DNA of 10,904 bases from Phycisphaeraceae bacterium (GTDB taxonomy: Bacteria; Planctomycetota; Phycisphaerae; Phycisphaerales; Phycisphaeraceae): positions 1 through 10,904 of the forward strand of contig JADZET010000199.1 in assembly GCA_020850375.1 (NCBI GenBank), read 5' to 3'. Each line of letters starts with the position of its first letter. Position 1 is the stretch's first letter. This document shows, piece by piece, positions 1-6,773 of the stretch. Below the pieces are notes generated by a model. The model saw only the letters and a list, made by a program, of their open reading frames with translations, had not been told where the DNA came from and made no database searches. The translations under genes were made by a program, and so were the position numbers.

Positions 1-2
1 CC

Positions 3-77
3 CCGGAAGCGAAAGGCCGGGCCGGGGTATGGCTGCGGCTGGTCATGACCGAGCGGGGGGATGGAGGTCGGGCATGA
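3..77 (+). CDS. Possible C-terminal end of an upstream gene (partial)
   Basis: Frame 3 is open from the window edge and stops at TGA 75-77, so it would overlap the next gene's ATG at 74 by four bases (ATGA). The visible tail reads PEAKGRAGVWLRLVMTER followed by GDGGRA. It is too short to assign. In many bacteria, genes for HAAS or permease-prefix membrane proteins sit directly downstream of a PadR-like regulator with this kind of overlap, so such a regulator is a reasonable guess, but nothing in these 24 residues proves it. The overlap and the tightly placed ribosome binding site of the next gene are the only support. It could also be chance open sequence in GC-rich DNA. Confidence 0.3.
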   Translation, partial: PEAKGRAGVWLRLVMTERGDGGRA

Positions 78-2380
78 ATCCCTTTGATGATCTGATCGCG
101 CGGGCGACGGCGAAGCTTTCGATGGATGGGGAGCTGAAGCTGGAGATTGGGCGCGAGCTGCGCGGGCACCTCGAGGACTCGGCGGCGGAGTATGAGGCGG
201 GGAGTTACACGGCGGAGCGGGCGGCGGAGGAGGCGGTCAAACACCTGGGCGATCCGGAGGAGTTGGCGCAGGAGCTGTGGCGGGCGAATCGGGGGCGGCT
301 GCGGGTGCGGGCGGTGGCGAAGTGGGCGGCGCAGATTCTGCTGGTGCCGGCGGCGGTGGTGGTGGCGATGTGGGTGTTGGTGCGACCGAGTTACACGCTT
401 GTTCAGCTGGCCCGACTCCATATCTCTGAACCGTCGAACACGCCCGTGCTGTCCACCATGCAAGCGGTGGACCGGGCGATCCCGGACTGGATCGGCGTGA
501 CGTTCAGGTCGATCGTCGGCGACCCCAACGCCCAGTTCACGGCCCATGATCTTGCCGGCCTGAGCCAGGATCAGCGCTGGGTACTGTTGGGCGATCCCGG
601 GGCGGAGGATGACCTGGAGCGTGCCAAGTCCATCGTTGATCGCTGGCCGGACAACCCGATCTATTACGGCAACTATGTGAACCTGGCGATGATGGAATTT
701 GTCAGGCGGGCGCGTGAGGGCTCGGCCGCGGAGGCTCGGGCGTGGTACCTGCCCATCCTCGATCGAGGCGAAACGGTTGAGCCTGACAACAGCTACTACG
801 GGGTGGCGCGGACGTCGGTGATCCTGACGGGGGCGTGCGACGTCGAGGACGCGGCCACGCAGCCGAGTGGTGGGACGACGCAGACGGCCGACCGGCCGGA
901 CTTTGAATCGTACGTGCTGACGATCCATGATGAGGGGGCGATCGAGCGGGCGATGGCGGAGTTGCACAGGGCGGTGGCCCGGCCCCGGTACACCAGCCAT
1001 GCCGTGGACATGGCGCGTTTGCGTCTGGAGATGCTACCGGCCCCGACCAGCCTGCTCGAGTGGCTGAACCGCCAGATTCTGTGCGTGGGCATCCTGCTGC
1101 CGGACCTGGGCACGACACGGCGGCTGACCAGGATCGCCGGGTGCTATGCGTGGCGGTTGGCTGAGCAGGACGAGGCCGACCGGGCGTTGGCGATCGTGCA
1201 CGACGTGAGCCTGCTGGGGTCGATGATGATCGCCAGCGGCGACACGGTCATCGGGATGCTCGTCGGCCAGACCGTGGTCAGACGGGCGGGTGAATATGAG
1301 CGGTGGATTCTCGAGCACGGAGGGGAGCCGGCGCGGGCAGCACGGGCCGCGGCCGAGCTCGAGGCCCTCGAGCAGGTTTATCTGCGCACCAAGCGGGTTG
1401 ATCCACTGCCCGACGAGGCACGCCGGGAGATGAGCGTGGTCGGCAGGATCTTCACCGCCAGCATCGCCGGGTATGTTGTGGATTATTCCCCGACGCGGCG
1501 GGCGGAGTTCGCGCTGGCCGAGAATGCCGGGTTAGGTGTGCTGCTGGCGACGCTGAGCGCGGGGCTCGTCGTGGTCACGCTGGTGGGACTCGCGGGGCTG
1601 GCGCTGGTCAGGGGCGGGCGGGTTGCGCCGATGCTGTTCGTGGGCTGGCGGCGGATCGGGAGGGTGCTGGGGTGGGGCGTGCTTGCGCCGATCGTGGGGT
1701 ACGTGATCTACATCCATCTGCCGGTGGCCAATCGTCAGTTCAGCTTCAACTACACGCCCGAGCGTCACGTGCTGGAGCTGCTGACGCTGGGGGGGGTGAT
1801 GCTGGCGGTCCTGTGGCGTCAGACGCGTCGGGCGGTGGCGGAGCGGGCGGCCGAGGTGGGTGTGGCGCTGCCGGTGCCGCGCTGGAGCTGGCTCGGGTAT
1901 GTCCGCGCGGGCGTGCTGGTGCTGCTTGGCGCGGCGGTTTGTGCGTACATCGCGGCGTGGCAGTTCGAGGGCCTTCGGCCGGTCGTGGCCGAGTCGGGCG
2001 GTACGCTCCGCACGGCGGGGGGAAATCTGATTGTGGTGATGCTGCTGGCGATGGTCATCGCGACGACATGGCGGGCAGGTCGCCTGGTCGTCGGGCTGAT
2101 CCGCGATTCAGCGTCGGCTGTGGTGACGATACGCAGTGCGGCCCCAATCCTGGCGGCGGTGGTGATCGTGCTGGGCATGGTGGGGGGGATGATGCTGCGT
2201 CAGGTCGAGGCCGAGGCGATGGCGCACACCCGAGGATCGCAGGATTTCTTGATGGTCAACGAGGTGGATCACTCGGCGTATCGGGAGATGCGCGATTGGC
2301 ACGTGCGGCGGTTGGAGGAATTGCGGGCGAGAGAGGGTGCGGGACAGACCCGCGTACCCCCCGGCTCCGCCGGGGGCTGA
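74..2380 (+). CDS. HAAS-domain (permease-prefix-like) multi-pass membrane protein
   Basis: A 768-residue protein. The ATG at 74 was preferred to the in-frame ATG at 29 because GGAGG (63-67) lies six bases before it and the recognisable domain begins there. Residues about 1-75 form an acidic and basic helical domain with a VKHLGDPEELAQEL segment, the pattern of HAAS/permease-prefix domains. A membrane helix follows (about 84-103), then roughly 380 residues probably outside the cytoplasm. This region is helical in character, and a segment near 180-200 (DRWPDNPIYYGNY) resembles a TPR-type repeat. The C-terminal part holds six more hydrophobic segments (about 487-512, 530-549, 564-582, 607-629, 650-668 and 688-708) and a short charged tail. 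No ABC-permease (FtsX/MacB) motif or enzyme motif was seen, so transport is not established. It may be a signalling or sensor protein controlled by a partner upstream. The middle of the gene is less G-biased than its two ends. The family call is moderately sure; the function is unknown. Confidence 0.8.
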   Translation: MNPFDDLIARATAKLSMDGELKLEIGRELRGHLEDSAAEYEAGSYTAERAAEEAVKHLGDPEELAQELWRANRGRLRVRAVAKWAAQILLVPAAVVVAMWVLVRPSYTLVQLARLHISEPSNTPVLSTMQAVDRAIPDWIGVTFRSIVGDPNAQFTAHDLAGLSQDQRWVLLGDPGAEDDLERAKSIVDRWPDNPIYYGNYVNLAMMEFVRRAREGSAAEARAWYLPILDRGETVEPDNSYYGVARTSVILTGACDVEDAATQPSGGTTQTADRPDFESYVLTIHDEGAIERAMAELHRAVARPRYTSHAVDMARLRLEMLPAPTSLLEWLNRQILCVGILLPDLGTTRRLTRIAGCYAWRLAEQDEADRALAIVHDVSLLGSMMIASGDTVIGMLVGQTVVRRAGEYERWILEHGGEPARAARAAAELEALEQVYLRTKRVDPLPDEARREMSVVGRIFTASIAGYVVDYSPTRRAEFALAENAGLGVLLATLSAGLVVVTLVGLAGLALVRGGRVAPMLFVGWRRIGRVLGWGVLAPIVGYVIYIHLPVANRQFSFNYTPERHVLELLTLGGVMLAVLWRQTRRAVAERAAEVGVALPVPRWSWLGYVRAGVLVLLGAAVCAYIAAWQFEGLRPVVAESGGTLRTAGGNLIVVMLLAMVIATTWRAGRLVVGLIRDSASAVVTIRSAAPILAAVVIVLGMVGGMMLRQVEAEAMAHTRGSQDFLMVNEVDHSAYREMRDWHVRRLEELRAREGAGQTRVPPGSAGG
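2358..2376 (+). terminator. GC hairpin spanning the last codons of the HAAS gene
   Basis: A perfect 8-bp stem, CCCCCGGC (2358-2365) and GCCGGGGG (2369-2376), closes a 3-base loop just before the TGA at 2378-2380. It encodes the terminal PPGSAGG residues. No T-run follows, so it is not a classical intrinsic terminator. A second, weaker inverted repeat, AATTTCG (2381-2387) with CGAAATT (2408-2414), fills the gap up to the stop of the converging gene. The two structures lie where convergent transcripts meet and may help end or stabilise either mRNA. Confidence 0.4.
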
Positions 2381-2413
2381 AATTTCGTGGGGCGGCGGTG
2401 CATCACTCGAAAT

Positions 2414-3922
2414 TCAGGTGGCGCTCTTGGCTGCGGGGGGCACGGTCGATGCGGCCTGTTTGTCCAGCAGGTCCTGGAGGCTGGTCTGGCCGGCGAGTTG
2501 GTCCTGGGATTGGTGGAGGTGGTCGAGGTATTGCCAGCAGGTCTCGACGTTGGCGCGCAGGCCGGTGCGGGACCATTGGCGGCCGAGGGTGAGCAGGTCG
2601 GCGACGGTGATCTTGGCTGGGGGGCGGGCCAGGGCGTAGGTGGATACGTCTTCGTCGCTGCCGGCGATGGTGTGGAGCAGGCCGGCCTGGGTGAGGTTGG
2701 CGCAGAGGCGCTGGACGGAGGAGGTGGGGAGTCCGAGGTCGGCGGCGAGGTCGGTGGGGGCGGCGCCTTGGCCGTCGGTGAAGAGTTGGCCGAGGCGGAC
2801 CATGACCGGGACGGTCCAGGCGGGGTCGCCGATCATGGTCGAGGTGTAGGATTCCTCGTCGAGGAGCGGGTTGCGGACCTGGCTGAGGGAGTAGGTGAGC
2901 TCTAGGCCGAAGAGGATGATCAGCCAGGTGACGTAGAGCCAGAAGAGGAAGAGGGGGACCAGGCCCAGGGCGCCGTAGAGGCTGGTGACGGCGGTGCGGG
3001 CGACGTAGATGGTGAAGGCTTCCTTGCTGATGACCCACAGGGCGGCGGCGACGAAGGAGCCGATCAGGACGTGCTTGATCGGCACGCGGGCGTGAGGGAG
3101 CAGGGTGTAGATCGCGGCCAGGACGATCCAGGCGGTGAGCAGGGGGGAGAGGATGACCAGCGGGCCGGCGAGCCAGCCGGTCAGGTCGCCGCCGGCGGCG
3201 AGGAGGCTAAAGGCCTTCTGCTGGATGAACTGGCCGGCGACGAGGACCATGGGGCCGAGGGTGATCACGGCGTAGTAGTAGGTGACGCGGATGTACCAGG
3301 GTCGGCCCTGGTCGACGCCGAGGACCTGGTTGAAGCTCTGCTCGACGGTGGCCAGGAGGGTCGTGGCGCCGTAGATGAACAGGAGCAGGCCCACGGCCCC
3401 GATGCGGGCGAAGTTGACCTTGGCGAGTTGGTCGATGACGTTGCCGATGAAGTCGCCGAGCTCCTGGCGGCGCTCCTTGGCCTGGGCCTGTTGCTCAGCC
3501 TGCTGCTCGACGGCGGCGGCGTCGGCCGGGGAGGCGGTTGGCGCGGCGGGGGGGGCTGGGCTCGCGGCGTCGGGCATTGCGGTCGGCACGGCCTCGGAGG
3601 TGACGGGGGGGGCGGAGATGTCGGCCTCGAGCAGGCGCTCGGGGATGAGGTTGAGGATGGTGTCCTTGAAGCTCTCCTGGTTTTCTTCGAGGCCGCGGAA
3701 CGCCTGGAGGACGACGAGGATGAGCACGAGGGTGGGCAGGAGGCTGAAGACGGTGCGGTAGGTCAGGGCGGCGGCCATCTGGGGGGCGCGGTCCTCGCGG
3801 AACTGTCGGTACCAGATCCAGGAGAGGCGCGCGGTGTAGCCGGCGGCCCGGCGGCGGCGCGAGACGTTGGCGGCATGGGTCTGGTGGACGAGGCTCTTCC
3901 ATTGGTGGAGGGGACTAGGCAT
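2414..3922 (-). CDS. YihY/BrkB family integral membrane protein with winged-helix-like tail
   Basis: A 502-residue inner-membrane protein. Family hallmarks are AALTYRTVFSLLPTLVL in the first membrane segment (about 50-75), the YGATTLLATVEQSFNQVLGV region (about 184-203) and LVPLFLFWLYVTWLIILFGL (321-340) in the last helix. Six membrane segments are expected, and hydrophobic stretches fit near 50-75, 172-192, 213-233, 250-274, 284-302 and 319-345. Between the first two lies an Ala/Pro-rich then Gln/Glu-rich insert (about 102-152), likely an unstructured loop plus helix. After the membrane part, residues about 365-450 look like a winged helix (TDLAADLGLPTSSVQRLCANLTQAGLL), followed by a mostly polar tail. 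Members were once called RNase BN, which is now considered wrong; transport or envelope roles are proposed but not settled. It lies 60 nt downstream of yidD and is probably the last gene of the rnpA-yidD operon. No Shine-Dalgarno sequence is visible before the ATG. The family is sure; the function is open. Confidence 0.93.
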   Translation of the reverse strand: MPSPLHQWKSLVHQTHAANVSRRRRAAGYTARLSWIWYRQFREDRAPQMAAALTYRTVFSLLPTLVLILVVLQAFRGLEENQESFKDTILNLIPERLLEADISAPPVTSEAVPTAMPDAASPAPPAAPTASPADAAAVEQQAEQQAQAKERRQELGDFIGNVIDQLAKVNFARIGAVGLLLFIYGATTLLATVEQSFNQVLGVDQGRPWYIRVTYYYAVITLGPMVLVAGQFIQQKAFSLLAAGGDLTGWLAGPLVILSPLLTAWIVLAAIYTLLPHARVPIKHVLIGSFVAAALWVISKEAFTIYVARTAVTSLYGALGLVPLFLFWLYVTWLIILFGLELTYSLSQVRNPLLDEESYTSTMIGDPAWTVPVMVRLGQLFTDGQGAAPTDLAADLGLPTSSVQRLCANLTQAGLLHTIAGSDEDVSTYALARPPAKITVADLLTLGRQWSRTGLRANVETCWQYLDHLHQSQDQLAGQTSLQDLLDKQAASTVPPAAKSAT

Positions 3923-3928
3923 GGGAGC

Positions 3929-3934
3929 ATTATC
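3929..3934 (-). promoter_or_regulatory. Possible -10 box directly before the yihY-like gene
   Basis: On the minus strand GATAAT (5 of 6 matches to TATAAT) ends six bases before the ATG at 3922. Transcription from it would begin at or next to the start codon and give a leaderless mRNA, which would fit the absence of a ribosome binding site. The -35 candidate, CGCACA at 17-bp spacing, is poor. Read-through from yidD, 60 nt upstream, is an equally good explanation for expression. Confidence 0.25.
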
Positions 3935-3982
3935 ACCAGGAGAGGGGGTTTTGTGCGACCGGACGGCAGGGAGGGGGGTGAC

Positions 3983-4213
3983 CTATGCCGGGTCGTGGCC
4001 GAAGGTGCCCCAGGGGTGGCAGCGGGCGATGCGCTTACAGCCACGCCATAGGCCGGAGAGGGGGCCGTATTGGCGGATGGCGTCGATCATGTACTGGCTG
4101 CACGTGGGGGTGTGGCGGCAGTGGCCGCCGAGCAGGGGGCCCAGGGTGGCGCGGTAGGCCATCACCAGGAAAATGAGCAAGCTCGACAGGGCTCGGCGGA
4201 GGATCGCGATCAT
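3983..4213 (-). CDS. yidD: Membrane protein insertion efficiency factor YidD
   Basis: A 76-residue protein with the full YidD signature. A short hydrophobic or amphipathic N-terminal segment (residues 4-20) is followed by CRHTPTCSQYMIDAIRQYG (32-50), then GCKRIARCHPWG (58-69) and a final DP at 74-75. The conserved cysteines (32, 38 and 65) are present. YidD sits on the inner face of the cytoplasmic membrane and helps the YidC/Sec machinery insert membrane proteins. Its ATG overlaps the rnpA stop as ATGA (4210-4213), so the two are translationally coupled. In many bacteria yidC follows; here the next gene is the YihY-like protein instead. The length is typical of the family and the protein ends soon after the DP motif. 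Confidence 0.96.
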   Translation of the reverse strand: MIAILRRALSSLLIFLVMAYRATLGPLLGGHCRHTPTCSQYMIDAIRQYGPLSGLWRGCKRIARCHPWGTFGHDPA

Positions 4214-4614
4214 GGCGAGGCGGTTCGGCGTTGGCGGCGGCTGGACTCGGCGTGAATGGCGGGGATGGCGCGGGCGAGGATGTCCTGATACTCGGCGAGC
4301 TTGAGGGTCTTGTGCGGGCGGACGACGACGATCAGATCATAGCCCGCGGGCCAGTCGTGCTGGGCGTGGCGGAAGGCCTCGCGGAGCAGACGTTTGACGC
4401 GGTTGCGGACGATGGCGTTGCCGACGCGGGTCGAGACGGCCAGGCCGAGGCGGGGGTGAGGAAGGTTGTTCGGGCGGGCGTGGAAGATGAGCGGGCCGAT
4501 GGGCTTCTTGAGCTTGTGGTCGTAGACGGCGGCGTAGGCGAGCTTGCCCGAGAGCTTGAGCGCGGCGGGGAGCGTGAGGCGCGGGCGCGGCGATGGGGGC
4601 GTGGGGTCGGACAT
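4210..4614 (-). CDS. rnpA: Ribonuclease P protein component
   Basis: A 134-residue basic protein. The family signature RVGNAIVRNRVKRLLREAFR spans 63-82, with the RNR motif at 70-72 followed by K74 and R75. RLGLAVSTRVG (55-65) and LIVVVRP (94-100) give the expected fold pattern. RnpA binds the catalytic RNase P RNA and helps it remove 5' leaders from pre-tRNAs. The first dozen residues are Pro-rich and not conserved. The assigned start lacks a Shine-Dalgarno sequence and lies in a perfect inverted repeat (4606-4626), so the true start could be slightly downstream. rpmH, normally just upstream of rnpA, is not found: no L34-like Lys/Arg-rich peptide is encoded on the minus strand between 4615 and the HAD gene. 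yidD overlaps the 3' end. Confidence 0.95.
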   Translation of the reverse strand: MSDPTPPSPRPRLTLPAALKLSGKLAYAAVYDHKLKKPIGPLIFHARPNNLPHPRLGLAVSTRVGNAIVRNRVKRLLREAFRHAQHDWPAGYDLIVVVRPHKTLKLAEYQDILARAIPAIHAESSRRQRRTASP

Positions 4615-4626
4615 GGGGTGTCCGAC
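4606..4626 (-). promoter_or_regulatory. Perfect inverted repeat covering the rnpA start codon
   Basis: GTCGGACA (4606-4613) and TGTCCGAC (4619-4626) are exact reverse complements separated by five bases. In the rnpA mRNA the hairpin would hold the A of the AUG in the loop and its U and G in the stem, with no Shine-Dalgarno sequence upstream. It could be an RNA structure limiting initiation or a DNA site for a dimeric regulator acting on rnpA. A near-direct repeat (ATGTCGGAC then ATGTCCGAC, 14 bases apart) overlaps it. The function is inferred only from position and symmetry. Confidence 0.45.
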
Positions 4627-4688
4627 ATTCTCGGGTGGGGTGGGGGATTTGGCCAGCGGGGGTTGGGGTGATTGTGGGCGGGATGGGG

Positions 4689-4694
4689 TATGAT
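4689..4694 (+). promoter_or_regulatory. Candidate -10 box for the HAD gene
   Basis: TATGAT matches the TATAAT consensus at five of six positions and lies about 57 bases before the chosen ATG at 4752. The nearest -35-like word is TTGGGG (4663-4668), with a long 20-bp spacer, so the promoter is weak or uses another sigma factor. Confidence 0.3.
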
Positions 4695-4751
4695 CCCGGT
4701 AGATTTGGCATGAGCGGAAGGCCGCTGCAAGACCTGTTCATAAATCATCTC

Positions 4752-5432
4752 ATGCGATACGAAGCCATTCTTCTGGACTTTTACGGTACGCTTGTTGAGG
4801 AAGATGACCGGATCATCGACCGGATCGTTCGGGCTATTGCCGAGGACTCGCCGGCTCGACCGACGTCGGGTCAGGTCGCATCGGCATGGCGGTTCAGCGA
4901 GGTGTGCGCCGCGGCGCACGGCAGTGACTTTCGCACGCAGCGGGAGCTGGAGCGGGAGAGCCTGCGGACGCTGCTGAATACCTACCAGAGCCGGTTGTCC
5001 GCGGACGAGTTGTCCGAGGAACTCTACGCGTATTGGCGAGCGCCACGGGCCTATGCGGAATCGAAGGCGTTTCTGGATGGGTTGGGTATTCCGGTCTGCA
5101 TTGCTTCGAACATTGACCGCGACGACATCACGGCGGCGCTGGCACATCATCGGTGGAGTTTCAAGCGTGTCGTGACCAGTCAGTGCTGCCGCAGCTACAA
5201 GCCGCGGCCGGAGGTCTTTCGGCGCGCTCTGGACATCCTCGGCGTTCGTCCAGAAGAGGCGCTGCACGTCGGCGACTCGTGGAGGTCTGATGTGCTGGGG
5301 GCGCACGCATGCGGGATCCCGGTCGCGTGGATCAACCGACGCGGCGGACCCAGGCCCGACGACCAAGTCCCCGTCGCATATGAGGTGGCCAATCTGGCCG
5401 AATTGGGGGCATTGCTCAAGAACGCGCGATAG
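4752..5432 (+). CDS. HAD superfamily hydrolase, haloacid-dehalogenase type
   Basis: A 226-residue protein with all four HAD motifs. Motif I is LLDFYGTLV with nucleophile D9; motif II is CIASNID with S119; the motif III lysine is K150 in RSYKPRPEVF; motif IV is HVGDSWRSDVLGA with D175 and D180. The residue two after the nucleophile is Tyr (Y11) rather than the Asp typical of phosphatases. Together with the SN pair and the terminal VAWINR, this resembles the L-2-haloacid dehalogenase/YjjG-like branch, so substrate and even reaction type are uncertain. Residues about 15-105 form the helical cap domain. The ATG at 4752 was chosen because motif I then falls at the usual distance from the N-terminus. 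In-frame ATGs at 4683 and 4710 are possible, and none has a good Shine-Dalgarno sequence. The gene is divergent from rnpA and stands alone. Its G/C balance is more even than that of its neighbours, perhaps a different history. Confidence 0.9.
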   Translation: MRYEAILLDFYGTLVEEDDRIIDRIVRAIAEDSPARPTSGQVASAWRFSEVCAAAHGSDFRTQRELERESLRTLLNTYQSRLSADELSEELYAYWRAPRAYAESKAFLDGLGIPVCIASNIDRDDITAALAHHRWSFKRVVTSQCCRSYKPRPEVFRRALDILGVRPEEALHVGDSWRSDVLGAHACGIPVAWINRRGGPRPDDQVPVAYEVANLAELGALLKNAR

Positions 5433-5455
5433 CCGACCGTCGTCGCCGGTCAGGC
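5432..5455. terminator. Weak hairpin between HAD and the converging hydrolase
   Basis: GCC then GACCG (5432-5439) can pair with CGGTC then GGC (5447-5455), giving eight pairs with one bulged A at 5452 and a 7-base loop. There is no T-run. It lies in the 44-bp gap between two converging genes, where a bidirectional transcription end is expected. Confidence 0.25.
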
Positions 5456-5476
5456 TGGTCATCCTGGCGTCCCGCC

Positions 5477-6748
5477 TCACACCGTCAGCAGCAGCAGAGC
5501 GTCCTGCCAACCGGCGGGGGGCGTAAAGGATTGCACGCCGGTAGTCGGATAGCGGCCGATCTCGGTGCGCCGGGCGGTGGCGGGGTCGATCCAGGCGGCG
5601 GTGACCTGGCGGGCGGCGGAGAGTTTGTTCAGGTGAAGGCTGACGGGGGTGTTGGTGGCGAGGTAGGCGAGGAGCCAGTCGCCTTGGGTTGAGCGTGCGG
5701 CGGTGTTGAGCGTCAGGCTTTCGAGGGGAGATGACGCGGCGATCTGCGATCGCCCGCTAAACGGGGGGGTGCTGTTGTCGTCGGCGAAAATCGACTGGTC
5801 GGGGATGAGGTCCCACCAGTGAGGGATGGCGGTGAGGATCTGGCGGTAGAGAGATAGATGTTGGGCGCCGGGGGAGCCGATCCAGGCGCGCCACTGCGTG
5901 GGTTTGAGCCAGGCGTCGACGTGGCCGTAACTGTGGTGGCCGCCGGCGAGGTGGGACCAGTAGGCCTGCTTGCGGATCTCGAGGGCGGTCTGGAGCTTGT
6001 TGAACTCGAGGCCCTCGTAGCCGCCCTCGGCCATGACGACGGGTTTAGGCGGGGTGCGGTCGTAGTCGGCCTTGGTGATGGCGTAGAGTTTTTCGTACTG
6101 GATGCAGGGCTGGTTCATGTTGAAGTCCAGCCAGGGCTCGTCGTGGATGAAGCTTGAGGAGGTGGGGGCGGGGTCGGGGTGCAGGGTGATCAGATGTCCC
6201 CCGGAAGCGCCCCCGGAAGCGCCCCCGGAAGCGCCCCCGGAAGCGTCGCCCTCGCGCAGGCCGGCGGCGAGTTCGCGGCAGACGGGGACGAATTCCGCGG
6301 TGGCCTTGGGGTACATGGTCCAGATGATGTTCGGGGTGGCCTTGTAGCGGTGGGCGATCCAGCGGGCGTAGGCGCGGGCGTTGGCGGGGGTGATGCGTTT
6401 GGCCTGCTCCTGGTGATAGATGCCCAGGACGAGGATCATGCCGACGTCCGCGGCGGCGGCGATGACCTGGTCGGCCCCCCGGAAGTAAGCGTCGTTGGGG
6501 GTGGCGGGGTCATCGTTGAGCCAGGGCTTTTGGCCGTGGATGTTCGGAAGGAGGCCTTCGCCGACGCCGGTGAGCATGACCTGGAAGGCGCTAAAGCCCT
6601 GTCGCTTGCGGCCACGCAGGATCTCGTGGACGTCGGGCAGGGGCACGTCGCGGGTGAGCTGCCACTGGGTGTCGCCGAGCCAGAAGAAGGGATGCCCCGT
6701 GTGGTCGAGGAAATAGCGGCCGTTGGGGCTGATCTTGAGGGAGGTCAT
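5477..6748 (-). CDS. DUF4038 (apiosidase-like) glycoside hydrolase with C-terminal collagen-binding-like domain
   Basis: A 423-residue protein. The N-terminus (ISPNGRYFLDHTGHPFFWLGDTQWQL) and the following TIM-barrel sequence match the DUF4038/apiosidase-like family, related to GH140. Barrel strands are visible around 54-60 (AFQVMLTG), 104-111 (MILVLGIY), 141-145, 205-210 (PWLDFN) and 236-242 (KPVVMAEGG). E241 and D208 are plausible catalytic acids by position, but this is inferred. Residues about 340-423 (LAYLATNTPVSLHLN to the end) fit the small beta domain often annotated as collagen-binding-like. Family members cleave plant-type glycosides; the substrate here is unknown. There is no signal peptide, whereas relatives are often exported, so it may act on imported material. 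An ASGG x4 insert (169-184) comes from a 12-bp tandem repeat. It starts 25 nt after the M14 peptidase stop and is probably cotranscribed with it; AGGA lies about 12 nt before the ATG. Confidence 0.9.
   Translation of the reverse strand: MTSLKISPNGRYFLDHTGHPFFWLGDTQWQLTRDVPLPDVHEILRGRKRQGFSAFQVMLTGVGEGLLPNIHGQKPWLNDDPATPNDAYFRGADQVIAAAADVGMILVLGIYHQEQAKRITPANARAYARWIAHRYKATPNIIWTMYPKATAEFVPVCRELAAGLREGDASGGASGGASGGASGGHLITLHPDPAPTSSSFIHDEPWLDFNMNQPCIQYEKLYAITKADYDRTPPKPVVMAEGGYEGLEFNKLQTALEIRKQAYWSHLAGGHHSYGHVDAWLKPTQWRAWIGSPGAQHLSLYRQILTAIPHWWDLIPDQSIFADDNSTPPFSGRSQIAASSPLESLTLNTAARSTQGDWLLAYLATNTPVSLHLNKLSAARQVTAAWIDPATARRTEIGRYPTTGVQSFTPPAGWQDALLLLTV
6201..6245 (+). repeat. 12-bp tandem repeat coding for ASGG units
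   Basis: CCGGAAGCGCCC occurs three times exactly (6201-6212, 6213-6224, 6225-6236), followed by a fourth copy matching for nine bases (6237-6245). Read on the minus strand each unit encodes Ala-Ser-Gly-Gly, giving four units at residues 169-184 of the DUF4038 protein, in a loop between GLREGD and HLITLHP. The unit length keeps the frame, and the exact identity of the copies suggests recent expansion. Confidence 0.9.
6475..6486 (+). repeat. Copy of the CCCCCCGGAAGT word
   Basis: An exact 12-base match to the core of the words at 7432-7445 and 7684-7697, in the opposite orientation relative to the gene that holds it. It encodes, antisense, part of YFRGAD in the DUF4038 protein. The tandem unit at 6201 shares its CCGGAAG core. 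Confidence 0.55.
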
Positions 6749-6773
6749 GGCAAATCAGTTTCCTTATCTATCT

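Noticed and set aside
1672..2592. Open frame of 306 codons overlapping the end of the HAAS gene
   Set aside because: Gly/Arg/Ala-rich out-of-frame translation of a GC-rich gene, extending into the 3' end of the converging yihY gene; no recognisable domain.
3071..4051. Long open frame on the plus strand (326 codons) opposite yihY/yidD
   Set aside because: It is a Gly/Glu/Ala/Asp-rich shadow of the minus-strand YihY gene, caused by codon bias; it has no domain and runs into yidD.
4615..4760. rpmH (ribosomal protein L34) upstream of rnpA
   Set aside because: No minus-strand frame here gives the short Lys/Arg-rich L34 sequence; the open frame is Pro-rich and runs into rnpA out of frame.
4332..5510. 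Long open frame on the minus strand (392 codons) across HAD and rnpA
   Set aside because: It is antisense to the well-supported HAD gene and out of frame with rnpA; its end is low-complexity Arg/Ser/Pro sequence.
6201..6245. CRISPR-like array
   Set aside because: The 12-bp units are contiguous without spacers and keep the reading frame of an enzyme, so it is a coding tandem repeat.
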